From assembly GCF_016097555.1 (NCBI RefSeq), contig NC_054702.1, forward strand, positions 69,568,695 through 69,632,694: a stretch of 64,000 bases of DNA, in the 5' to 3' direction. This DNA is from Gigantopelta aegis (lineage: Eukaryota > Mollusca > Gastropoda > Neomphalida > Peltospiridae). Shown piece by piece: positions 9,911 to 64,000 of the stretch. The notes below the pieces were generated by a model. That model was given only the letters and a program-made list of their open reading frames with translations, made no database searches and was not told the DNA's origin. The number at the start of each line of letters is the position of its first letter. Position 1 is the first letter of the stretch. The position numbers and the translations under genes were made by a program.

Positions 9911-10909
9911 CAATCTAATTAAAATTAGCTCCACTATTACATGTGGATCTAACAGCAACCCGTTGGAGATCATGTCCAGTTGACCTTTCACTCGACCAAT
10001 CAAATCCTTACTTGCAAAATCATGCCAGTGATTTAAAAAGAATTTGAAAACATTCGGAATTATGCCGAGGGTATACGAAATGATTCGGGTGAAATACGAA
10101 GTATGCCGGAAACTAATTTCAATATAAAATTTTATATAAAATTCGTTTCAAGACGAAAAAACAAAAACCGTGATGGTATAGCCATAAAATCTGTTTATAC
10201 TAGTATACAATCCAGAGTTTATTACTGCACTTACCCACTGTTTTTTTAATGTTGAAATAGACCTATTACATAAATAGTTCGCCTATTACATAAATAGTCT
10301 CGCCCGATATTTTTAGAATAACGCTATAAACGGCGAAGTGTAATTGGTCGACAAGACAAGACAAGACAAGACAAAGAGATTTACGTGCACATTCAGAGCA
10401 AGCTGTTGTAGCACACGCCTATCCTGGCCACAGGGACCGGCCTTGGCCGGTTCCCTCTGTCCAGGACAGGAAAGGGTTGGGGGAGGGTTGTAGAGAGGGA
10501 ACACCTGCACTGGCAAGTGCAAGGGAGCACCAGCAATGTCCAATATTTGGTGCTATGGAATTTTGAGTCCCGTAGGATTATGTCAAAGAGGAAGAGGTGC
10601 GCGTTTTACATGAAGGAAATTTGGCGCAATTTTGATGGTCGTTCTAATTGAAATAGTGAAGAGAGCCAATAGGTTTTGCTTTTAGTATTCCGAAAGTGGC
10701 TCTTTATTATGACCGTCTTGGTGCTGTAGGGTGTCTCCCTAGGTTGCCCATAGGGCCCTTAGAAAGGGCCTGATCTCTTCTGATCGTGGCATATTTGGTC
10801 GATATTTGAATTGTTATTTATAGATGAAATGTCACCTGGACATGGGAGTCCACGCAATGCTGTTAGATCTATTAGGGTAGACCCAGTAGAGCTAATTTTA
10901 ATCAGATTG
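9911..10909. mobile_element. Mutator-like MITE, second copy, with insertion
   Basis: Ends CAATCTAATTAAAATTAGCT and TAATTTTAATCAGATTG match the element at 6673-7266, and the interior matches it in the opposite orientation (GTATAC, CGATATTTTTAGAA, GGCGAAGTGT). The flanks AAAAGTCGC and AAAGTTCGC are a worn 9-bp duplication. A 443-bp insertion at 10352-10794 explains the extra length. Confidence 0.75.
10352..10794 (-). mobile_element. Retroposon-like insertion with (AAGAC)n tail
   Basis: It is flanked by the 8-bp repeat TTGGTCGA (10344-10351, 10795-10802) and starts with a CAAGA-type simple repeat, as a minus-strand SINE tail would. The block TTCAGAGCAAGCTGTTGTAG recurs in reverse near 20455 and in part near 16285, so it belongs to a dispersed family. 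No clear tRNA head was found. Confidence 0.6.
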
Positions 10910-11083
10910 AAAGTTCGCTTGAGAACATGCGCCAGTAGAAAGTTTAGTACGCAACCAGTGATGCCCCCTCCATCCGATCGTTACGTAATTATTGGATGGC
11001 CCCTTTGCCAATTGGTGGCATTCTCCGGATATTATGTTTCTTTTGTATATTATATAATTAAAGTATTACTTATATGACCTTTT

Positions 11084-11383
11084 GGGCGTAGTCCAGTGTA
11101 AAGCGTTCGTTTGATGCGCGGTGAGTTTGGAATCGATCCCCGTCGGTGGGCCCATTGGACTATTTCTCGTTCCAGCCAGTGCACCACGATTGGTATATCA
11201 AAGGCCATGGTATGTGTTATCCTGTCTGTGGAATGGTGCATATTAAAGATCCCTTGCTACTAATGGAAAATTGTAGCGGGTTTCCTTTCTAAGACTACAA
11301 ATTACCAAATGTTAGACATCCAATAGCCGATGATTAATAAATCAGTATGCTCTAGTGGTGTTGTTAAACAAAACAAACTTTAT
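11084..11383 (+). mobile_element. SINE, tail type B
   Basis: Degraded tRNA head (GGGCGTAGTCCAGTGTAAAG), then the shared body and the tail CTCTAGTGGTGTTGTTAAAC. The target duplication is TAT.TGACCTTTT on both sides (11071-11083 and about 11381-11393). Confidence 0.85.
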
Positions 11384-12242
11384 TTGACCTTTTTTCCCAG
11401 TTCTGTTTCCGGTTTACGAATAGGCGTTGACCAATCACAGCTATCTCTGCACTTGTGGGATTTCAAAAGTGTGCAGGTATTCAGTTACCGCACACTTTTA
11501 TCAATGGGAAAACAAACAAAGCGTGGTACAATGTATTAACGATCTGAACACCTACCCCCCCCCCCCCCCTCCCCCCCCCAAAAAAAAAGAAAAAAGAAAA
11601 GAAAGACCCACAAAAACAAACCAACAACCCAAAAAACAAACAAAACAAAACAAAACCCCATCTAATAATATTTAATTCTGAAATGGCTATTCAATTTTAA
11701 TTTTATCACTTTACCTATTTAAAATATTTCTAAATTAAGCATTATAACGGGCCGAATTATCAAATTGTCGTTTTTAACAAAACAGTAAAAATTTATATAT
11801 AGCATTTTAAAAAATGAAAAAAAAAAATCTAAGAAGTTCTTTGACGTACTACTGGTCAGTGTGTCTTATGCCTACACCTGAGTTCGATACAATACTAACT
11901 AAACCAATTGACATTGCACCATCGAGGTCTGTAAAAATAGGATCATTATTGGAAAATATTTATAGAAAGTAGTAGGAACACGTGGACCACTATAATCGGA
12001 CCACCTCGGTTAAGTCCGGAAGGTATGCAAAACAAACTGAAAATATGTGCTAGATCTACTTGGGATACAGTTTAACAAACTTTAAAAACCCAATTTAAAG
12101 ATCGTTTGTATTTGTTTGTTTGTGTAATAACTGTCTTATGTTAAGTTACAATGCCATTGACACTAGAAAGGAAAAAAAGAAAACAAGGCTTGATCGATGT
12201 CTTCCGAGTGACGGAAAAGGAAGTTTTACGTCGCCCATGCGC
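11384..12242. other. Upstream region of SPAG17
   Basis: It contains a poly-C/poly-A low-complexity stretch at about 11554-11660. A forkhead or TATA-type core promoter is not obvious; ATTTATATATAG at about 11790 is too distal to be convincing. Confidence 0.4.
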
Positions 12243-12257
12243 ATTGCTCATAGCAAC
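12243..12257 (+). promoter_or_regulatory. X-box (RFX site) upstream of SPAG17
   Basis: ATTGCT-CAT-AGCAAC fits the X-box consensus RYYNYY N1-3 RRNRAC at every position. It ends 81 bases before the SPAG17 start codon, the usual distance for ciliary genes. RFX factors drive ciliary gene expression through such sites. A chance match is possible, but position and gene identity argue for function. Confidence 0.65.
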
Positions 12258-12317
12258 GTATATACAAAATGGCGCTCTACAGTGGCAACATCTGAGTATT
12301 TTTTACTCAGTTTGATA

Positions 12318-12329
12318 TTTGTAAACAAA
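12318..12329. promoter_or_regulatory. Forkhead (FOXJ1-type) site in the SPAG17 leader
   Basis: TTTGTAAACAAA is a palindromic forkhead core (GTAAACA) that ends 8 bases before the ATG. FOXJ1 cooperates with RFX at motile-cilia genes. Lying so close to the ATG it is either in the 5' UTR or at the transcription start. Confidence 0.45.
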
Positions 12330-12337
12330 TTGCTAAT

Positions 12338-57172
<44,835 letters not shown>

Positions 57173-58071
57173 AACACACTGACTGTGCAGTTTATCCGTC
57201 CAGAGATCGTGTGTGATAAATAGACTGAAAATGCATTCGATACAGTAATTCCATACAGAACACGGATACAAATTATTTTATAACCAAACTCTGAAAATGC
57301 ATTTGATATTATATCTTCTTCCAGAACAGGATAGCCAAAAAGCATTTTCAATTCAATTGGAATTTGTTAATATTCCAAAAATATATATTTTTAAGAATAC
57401 TGTATTACAAATATTCACTTGACAGATTTTTAGTGGAAAGCCAACTGTAAGAATCTAATTATCAACTAATATGGTGTATTTAAAATTTGATAGAATTACT
57501 TTTAAAGATAATACAGCATATAATTTTGTTTTCCATTTGGTTGGGATAGAAGTGAAGGAGAATAAATGACAAATGAATCGCATGTCATTTGTTAATGTTC
57601 AGACGTTATATTCTAGACTTTTGACATGGTTTGTATATAGCAAATGCTATATGTAGCAAATGATATATGGTTCATATAAATGTTGCAGTTTTCCAATTGA
57701 TGTTAAAGAGACTTGCTAACCCTGCCATTTTCTTCTCTTTTTTTTAATGTCATTTCTGGCTTGCTTAATTTTTTTTGTTCCAAATGTTGGTTTGGTACCT
57801 TTGATAAGCTTCTAACTTAATTTAAGAGTGTAGCTGACCTGAAACATTTATGTTATTATCAGCTTTAAACACATTCATGTAAATTAAATTTCTAAAAAAA
57901 TGTATTGCATTTTCAGATTATATAATTCATTTGTAAAAAGACAAATATTCCTCATGAAAATGTTATGGTGAAAAAACCCAATCCACAATAAATGTAAAAC
58001 TGAAATATATTACTGGAATATTTTAGTTTTATGCTACATTTTGAAAATATGTGTATATAAATATTAATAAA
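57173..58071 (+). other. Probable 3' UTR of SPAG17
   Basis: AT-rich and without open frame. AATAAA candidates are at 57987-57992 and 58066-58071. An imperfect ~80-bp duplication (CTGAAAATGCATT.GATA) lies at about 57225-57345. Confidence 0.5.
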
Positions 58072-58849
58072 TTATGATGCTCTATCGATGTATGTTTTTA
58101 CTTCAGTTAGTTTAGAATGTTTACAAAAAGGAACGATCATAGCAGTATTGGATGGTATCATTGCATTATTACCTTGACACAAAGATTGTTTTATTCAGGA
58201 TTATAACATTCAGTATCTGAAAAGCTGTACAGAATATGTTTCTCTTAAAACGCAGATACTTAAGCATTACAAATATAGTCGGACCTCATTAAAACAACTG
58301 TTGTTACTACATTTACACCATCCAACCAAACATTTTTGGAACAAAAGTACATCAGTGTACAATGACTTTCGAACAAAAATTCATACCTTTGGACACCCAC
58401 AAAGCATATTAGGAACAAACATTCTAAAAATACTTCTTTAATATACAGTAACATTATACATTCAAAGATGCCGCTAGTGTTACGTGTTAAATGGGGCACT
58501 GCCATTTAAACTTCACAATAAGGGTCTCTGAATGTCCGCCTGACCTTGCTGTAAGGTTTAGCTTGAAATAAAATTTCATAGCTAATTTTATTGTCTTACC
58601 TACTACAGTTACGAAGTGAAAAGACATCTAAAAATAAGTATTACTATTCGGGTGGCGGCGACGGTGTCAGCTTTGCATTAAAGTTTCGAGTTTGCATCAG
58701 TTTCTCACAAACTATAAATCCTAGGTCAGTGAAACTTGGTTTATAATTGCACCTATGGATGTTCATCACTGCAAAGTGCATTAAATTCTGCAGAATTTTT
58801 GTATGATATTCCTTATCATGGATTATCTGATCACCTGTTTGAAAATATA

Positions 58850-59104
58850 CTGTATAGCAAAAGAAACGCAAGATCCAAAGTCATAATTGAATTGTGTGCA
58901 ATTATAGTTATAATTATAAGAGATTATATCAACTATATTAATTCACGAAACCTGACAAATTACTCAATTTAGTGAATTTAAAGTAGCAACTATCAACCAT
59001 TTAAGATAATGATTTTTGTTGTGATTCATAGTATTTTTTAGAATTTTAATATAGGTAATAATGTTGCTAGATTTTAAAATTTTCGTGTTTCTTTTGCTGT
59101 TCAG
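58850..59104. mobile_element. Tc1-type MITE, 255 bp
   Basis: CTGTATAGCAAAAGAAACGC at the left inverts to GTGTTTCTTTTGCTGTTCAG at the right, with TA on both sides. Non-coding. Confidence 0.75.
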
Positions 59105-60810
59105 TATATAGTTTTAAAAATTGGTTTAACCTACTCAACTCTATGTTTGGTTATTCTTTTGTTAATATTCCTCTACTAGTTGGGATATCCATTTTGTATG
59201 ATTGTAGTACATGAATATATAAACAAATTGAGAACTTACAATTTTTAAACCCTGTGAGCAGACGTTCTTCAACATGGGGGAACATTGCCGTTTTATTTAC
59301 ATCTCGGCCAAGGCTTTTTTAAAAATCATTGCTTATATAAATAGGATGTTATTGTTTTTAATCATTGCTTATATAAATAGGGTGTTTTTGTCGTTTCCAA
59401 AACACTTTCCCTTTTCTAGACTTTTTATTAGCCAAACTGCAATTATTGACCAGAAAAACGTATTTCTGGTACAAGGTATGAGTATCATACCCAAAGTACT
59501 TAAAATGTATTGCTTATTAATATCTACACATTCTATGCATTTATGAATAATAATTCAAACCATTTTGAAATTCGCCGAAATAGTAGTTCAGTTCATCCAA
59601 GAGAATATTAATTACATTCTACAACTTTTATTCAGAAAAGTATTGAACATGACATCAAGAACACGACAATGATGAGGATACCATTCCATAATCATCACTC
59701 TTGTTCCATGGTAGGTTATATATTCTATCAATGACAAATAAGGATATGTTTAGGAATCCTTGCCGAGCCCGTAGGAACCGGGGTGTTCCCGAAAGTGTAT
59801 GTTTTTTTTTGTCCTGTATGTAAAATTAAATCTGTCTTGTGCACACACCCGACTAGAAACTGCCCCCGCGCCACTAGATACCCCCTCCAGATATAGTTGC
59901 TACAAGCCTGCTTGCTGCTAATAAAAACTAGTAGCCAATATGATGACTGTAAGTTTTCTTTGTCACATAGATTTTGTGTTCCCGGACAGCATGCTTGAAT
60001 CTTAATTGAGTACGAGATGTAAATATAATATGTACCCAGTCTCGTTAAAACCAAATTCAAAACTGTTGTTGTTATTAGACTTTATATTAAGTCAGAAGGG
60101 CAAGTCAGATCCAGTTAGATTTCGATTGTCTTATACCACACAATATCTAATAACGAGAAGAGACTTGCCTAGGTTGAACTTTTATATAAAATGACAAATG
60201 TTGAAACTGATATCATTAATTAACGAATCCCACTGACATAGTTGCCTACACAACAATAAATAGATATCCCCATATTTAACTTGTAGGTTTTTTGATAAAT
60301 TAGAAGACCCAAGTATGAAGATATTTTTGTACATAAGTGTCTGATTGTTGTTTTCGTAAATTAATTTTCTAACTTCTAGAGCTTCTGACGCTTGCTTTCT
60401 GTTAACATATTCTATAAATCAGCGGGACAGCGTGGTATCGGATTACTTTTTCCTGTTTCAATTTACTATGTCAGTAAGTGTTTAATAACGCCTTAGTAAA
60501 CTATTAATCATCTGGTATTTTGAGTTGTACATGGGAGAAAGAACTCGCTATTATCACGTACTTATTAATTGTGTTGATTGGACACTTTTTTTTAAATTGT
60601 ACACAGAAAAGGAATGTTCGTTTATTGACACGAGCACATTTTAAAACTAAGCATCTCTATTATATTAATCCAGTCAAAATAAGGTTTGACCTAGAACAAA
60701 TTGCGTTAGAAATTATTTTTATTGCAACTGTCGCCACTATACCCCTTCCCCACACCATCTTTGAACAACATATAAAAATGTAGCCTACAGTGATGTAGGT
60801 GGAAAAAATA
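59105..60810. other. Intergenic sequence, no gene seen
   Basis: 59118-59480 shares blocks with 50066-50130 and 50790-50900 (GGTTATTCTTTTGTTAA, TTTCCAAAACACTTTC), so an old interspersed repeat is present. The 87- and 110-residue open frames here show no family features. Confidence 0.45.
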
Positions 60811-60812
60811 TA

Positions 60813-62412
60813 CTACTCAAAAGAATTTAAGGGTCAGACGATATTTTCGACATTATTTTCTGAATGTCAATTATATTAGCTAGACCATAATGTCACGCAT
60901 GGTATTGTTCCATTTTGACGAAAGTGGGTCTAAGCAACCCATAAATGAATTAAAATCCACTGTCATTGACACTGTCGACTAGTTCTAATGGCGAAAACAT
61001 GCTTACATTTGCACGTAAATTAGGGCGAAAGCGAAAGGTCTGCTAAGTGCCCATAACTTGCTTTTTCACAAAGCGCTTCATTTGCACGCTTTGCATGTGT
61101 GTTCCATGTTCCCAATGCTGAATTTCCGTATAATTGGAGCTTGCGTTCGTGTACAGTGCACACTCCAAATTCGACAATGGTACGACGTCAACTGACTATC
61201 GAAGATCGAGGAAGGGCTATTGCTTGGCTTCAGGATGGCAATACGCAAAGAAATGTTGCTCTGAGACTTGGTGTCAGTCAGTGTCGTTGGCCGACTGTGG
61301 CAACGGTACCAAGCAACGAATTCTGTTCGAAATCGTCCACGTTCGGGAAGACCCCGAAGCACTACAAATAGAGAGGACCGCTACATCACCAATATGGCTC
61401 TACGTCAACGCACAACCACTGCACGCCGATTACGTGACAATCTGCGGACTGCGACTGGAACTCGAGTGTCTGATCAAACCATACGCAATCGTCTGAGAGC
61501 CAATAATCTACGCTGCCGTCGCCAGGCTGTTCGACCACCAATCCTACCACGTCACAGAACGGCCAGACGTCACTGGTGCACGCTTCATCTGCGGTGGCAA
61601 CGTGTTCAGTGGGGTCGAGTGATGTTCACCGATGAGTCCAGGTTTAGTCTCCAGTTCAACGACGGTCGGGTTCGTGTCTACAGACGTCCTGGGGAGCGCT
61701 TCGCTGACGTTAACGTTAGACAACGTCACCGGTTCGGTGGTGGCAGCGTCATGGTGTGGGGCGGCATCTCTATCCACCACAGGACCCCCCTCTATGTGGT
61801 GGATGGCAATCTGAATGGAATCCGCTATCTGAATGAGATTATCCGGCCGTTGGTTCTCCCAGGCCTTCAGCAGATTAGCGGCGGGGCAGTTCTGCAGGAT
61901 GACAATGCCAGACCCCACCGCGCCAGGGTGGTAACGGACTTTCTCAGACAACAAGGTATCGCCAGGATGGATTGGCCAGCATATTCGCCTGACTTGGCCC
62001 CAACAGAGCACGCCTGGGACGAATTAGGCAGGAGAGTTCGGGATAACCATGCCCCTCCGGCCAACCTTCATGATCTGGGTCAACTTCTTATGGCAGAGTG
62101 GCAGGCCATTCCCCAAGAGTTCTTCAGACGTCTGATCAACAGCATGAGGCAACAATGTGTCGAGTGTATTCGCGCCAGGGGTGGATTCACACACTATTAA
62201 ACGAATGTTCTAATGTGTAAAATCCATGTTTGACAACCTTCAACTTTGACAGCATGTCATGTGACTTTCTTGTATACAGTGACGTTTATTTGTTTTTTTT
62301 TTGTAAATATGGAACAATAAATTAAATTTTTGGTGTAGTTTACATCATCAATGTAATACACTCTGAAACTTATTTGGTTATAAATTTTTGACCCTTAAAT
62401 TCTTTTGAGTAG
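60813..62412 (+). mobile_element. Tc1-like DNA transposon, full length, 1600 bp
   Basis: The 24-bp terminal inverted repeats are perfect (60813-60836 and 62389-62412), starting CTACTCAAAAGAATTTAAGG. TA target duplications lie at 60811-60812 and 62413-62414. One transposase gene fills 61177-62200. GC content is visibly higher than the flanks, and perfect TIRs suggest a recent insertion. Confidence 0.95.
61177..62200 (+). pseudogene. Tc1-like transposase (DD34E), one frameshift
   Basis: The start MVRRQLTIEDRGRAIAWLQ opens a helix-turn-helix (DGNTQRNVALRLGVSQ). The frame then breaks at about 61276-61283 and continues in another frame from VVGRLWQRYQ to the stop at 62198-62200. GRPRSTTNRED between the two DNA-binding halves is the usual hook. 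Catalytic residues are the D of VMFTDESRFSL, the second D of LQDDNARPHRARV, and the E of SPDLAPTEHAWDEL, with 34 residues between the last two, as in Tc1. The C-terminal half is intact (about 300 residues). As read, no full transposase can be made; a sequencing error at the break cannot be excluded. Confidence 0.92.
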
Positions 62413-64000
62413 TATATATATGTTAATTTGAATAATGGCCGCCATGACTTGTATATTCAAAAACAATGGCAAACTATTTTGAAGATTCAGTGGACAAATA
62501 CATGGAAATATTATTACTATAAATTAAATATATGCACATATGTTCTTAAAACTGCATTCGGAGATATATGTATGAAAAGTAAAATTTAAAATCGCTACCT
62601 TTATCCAAAATGGCTACAAATATTCCCAAAATCACATATATTTGTTGATACAACTGGTGTACTTGTATTAGTTATAATCAAGATCTCTGATTACTTTTGA
62701 ATTTTAAGGACTTGTAATTTCAGTGGGAATGTAGGCAACCATCATTGAAAGCCATCTTAAAAAGACCTTTCTTAGTCATTATGCAAGTTACTACAGACAA
62801 CATCATTTACCAAATATATCTTGTATCGGCAAACTTATGTGTTGACTATTGAAACATAATATGTCATGTGGCGGCCATTTTAATCAATGTAATCATTCCC
62901 TCACATTAATATATGTTGTCTAAGATGGTTTTGAGAGTAAATTACAACCTAAATAAATTATGTTGCAAGATTACCACGATCTCCGATCACGTTAGAATGT
63001 TTAGTAACTGTTATTTCAATGGGAATGTTGGCAGCCTCTTGAAAAATAAAAAATATCTTAAATAATAAATACAGGGAGGTCTTTCTAAGTCATCAAGTAA
63101 GTTATTACAGACAAAAAACAATACATATAAAACATTATTTACTAAATATATCTTGTATCGGCACACATATAAACATGTGTATATGTATACTGTTTGATAG
63201 TGACTGATGATGAATGTGATGGGAATACATTTTCAGTGTTAAAGAGTTAATAAATGCAATGACCGTTATATGCTTGGAAATAACAATAATGTATTGAATG
63301 TCCAGTATTATATTTTCTATGAACTTATATACCCTTCTATACTTGTATTTCATGTGGTTTACACAATGCTACAGCAGCACGTGCAATCATATATTATACT
63401 TCGAAAATACATGTAATATGTTATTGACCATCGACTTGATATGAACAAGCAATGTTATCGTATTTTCGACATTCAGGACCGTGTTTAGGGGATGGGCAAG
63501 TGGTTGAACCCCCGAAAAAGTCTGAACAGTAGCGTTTTGGTTTACAAAATTGCTTTGCGCATTACAAAAGTACATCCCCCACAGCACCACCATGAATACT
63601 ATAGATTTGACCACAAGGGATCCCAATTAAAAGAAAATAATTGTGGAAAGGGGAGGTCCTACCAGACCTAACACTGTGGACTCTGTAACACCCCGAACTT
63701 GTGTTTGTTACTACACCCCATTTGTGTTAGATTAGGTACGGTAAGTATATAATTTATAAAATAAAAATCAAATAAATAATGTATTGGCAAAATCGATTCA
63801 ATGTACTGCAGGTACATGGAATGGTTACATGTAGTTTTACGTACATGTTTAAAGAAAATGTTAGACAAAGCTGGTACACAATTTACATTCCAAAACCATC
63901 ATAACCTTGATTTATTGAAACTAGCTATAATGGCCTTCACGTAGCCTCGGATCCTAATCTTTTGTTATGAAAATAACCTTAGTTATTTATAGGAGAACGA
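62413..64000. other. Intergenic sequence with a diverged duplication
   Basis: 62680-62870 and 62975-63178 share GATCTC.GAT, TTTCA.TGGGAATGT.GGCA, TTACTACAGACA-like and AAATATATCTTGTATCGGCA blocks about 295 bp apart. Open frames beyond 63135 on the minus strand are AT-driven. No gene is seen to the end of the window. Confidence 0.5.

Noticed and set aside
60520..60783. 87-residue open frame
   Set aside because: No similarity or domain recognised; composition like the surrounding AT-rich DNA.
61544..62011. 155-residue open frame on the minus strand
   Set aside because: Shadow of the transposase on the plus strand.
63387..63626. 79-residue minus-strand frame with a signal-peptide-like start
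   Set aside because: AT-rich, no family motif, no splice or poly(A) context; hydrophobic starts are common in such sequence.

Overview
The window is nuclear DNA of an animal and almost certainly of a mollusc. The genes have many GT-AG introns, the intergenic DNA is AT-rich, and at least a dozen copies of tRNA-headed SINEs are present, with 3' tails of the kind I associate with gastropods and bivalves. I cannot name the species. Both host genes lie on the + strand.

Layout. 1-3.8 kb is intergenic, with a large inverted repeat, two SINEs and a 35-base poly-G run. 3840-4982 is an intronless gene for mitochondrial 2-enoyl thioester reductase (MECR). 5.3-11.4 kb is a transposon graveyard: nested SINEs, a Harbinger-type MITE inside a SINE, a 594-bp element with ~115-bp terminal inverted repeats and a 9-bp target duplication (Mutator-like), its second copy, and a 1184-bp solo LTR with a 5-bp target duplication. 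12338-57172 is one complete large gene, SPAG17 (PF6 family, central-pair projection of motile cilia and sperm flagella). I could splice it by hand into 39 coding exons; all phases agree and they sum to 6816 nt, or 2271 residues plus a stop. 57.2-60.8 kb holds its 3' end and small MITEs. 60813-62412 is a full-length Tc1-like transposon with 24-bp perfect inverted repeats, TA duplications and a DD34E transposase broken by one frameshift. 62.4-64 kb is intergenic with a diverged ~290-bp duplication.

The most interesting points are in SPAG17. (1) The penultimate intron is a U12-type AT-AC intron; without it the reading frame appears to stop early. (2) The promoter carries a perfect-consensus RFX X-box 81 bases before the ATG and a palindromic forkhead site in the 5' leader, the pair expected for a motile-cilia gene. 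(3) A SINE landed exactly on the 3' splice site of exon 20 and duplicated it, so the true exon now sits behind SINE sequence. (4) The intron 10/exon 11 junction was copied upstream. The introns also hold a 66-bp minisatellite (11 copies) abutting a SINE, a 59-bp minisatellite, and a set of mariner-type MITEs.

MECR (fatty acid synthesis in mitochondria) and SPAG17 (cilia) share no obvious pathway; they are simply neighbours. I found no true tRNA, rRNA or CRISPR. Most other open frames are intronic or antisense shadows.
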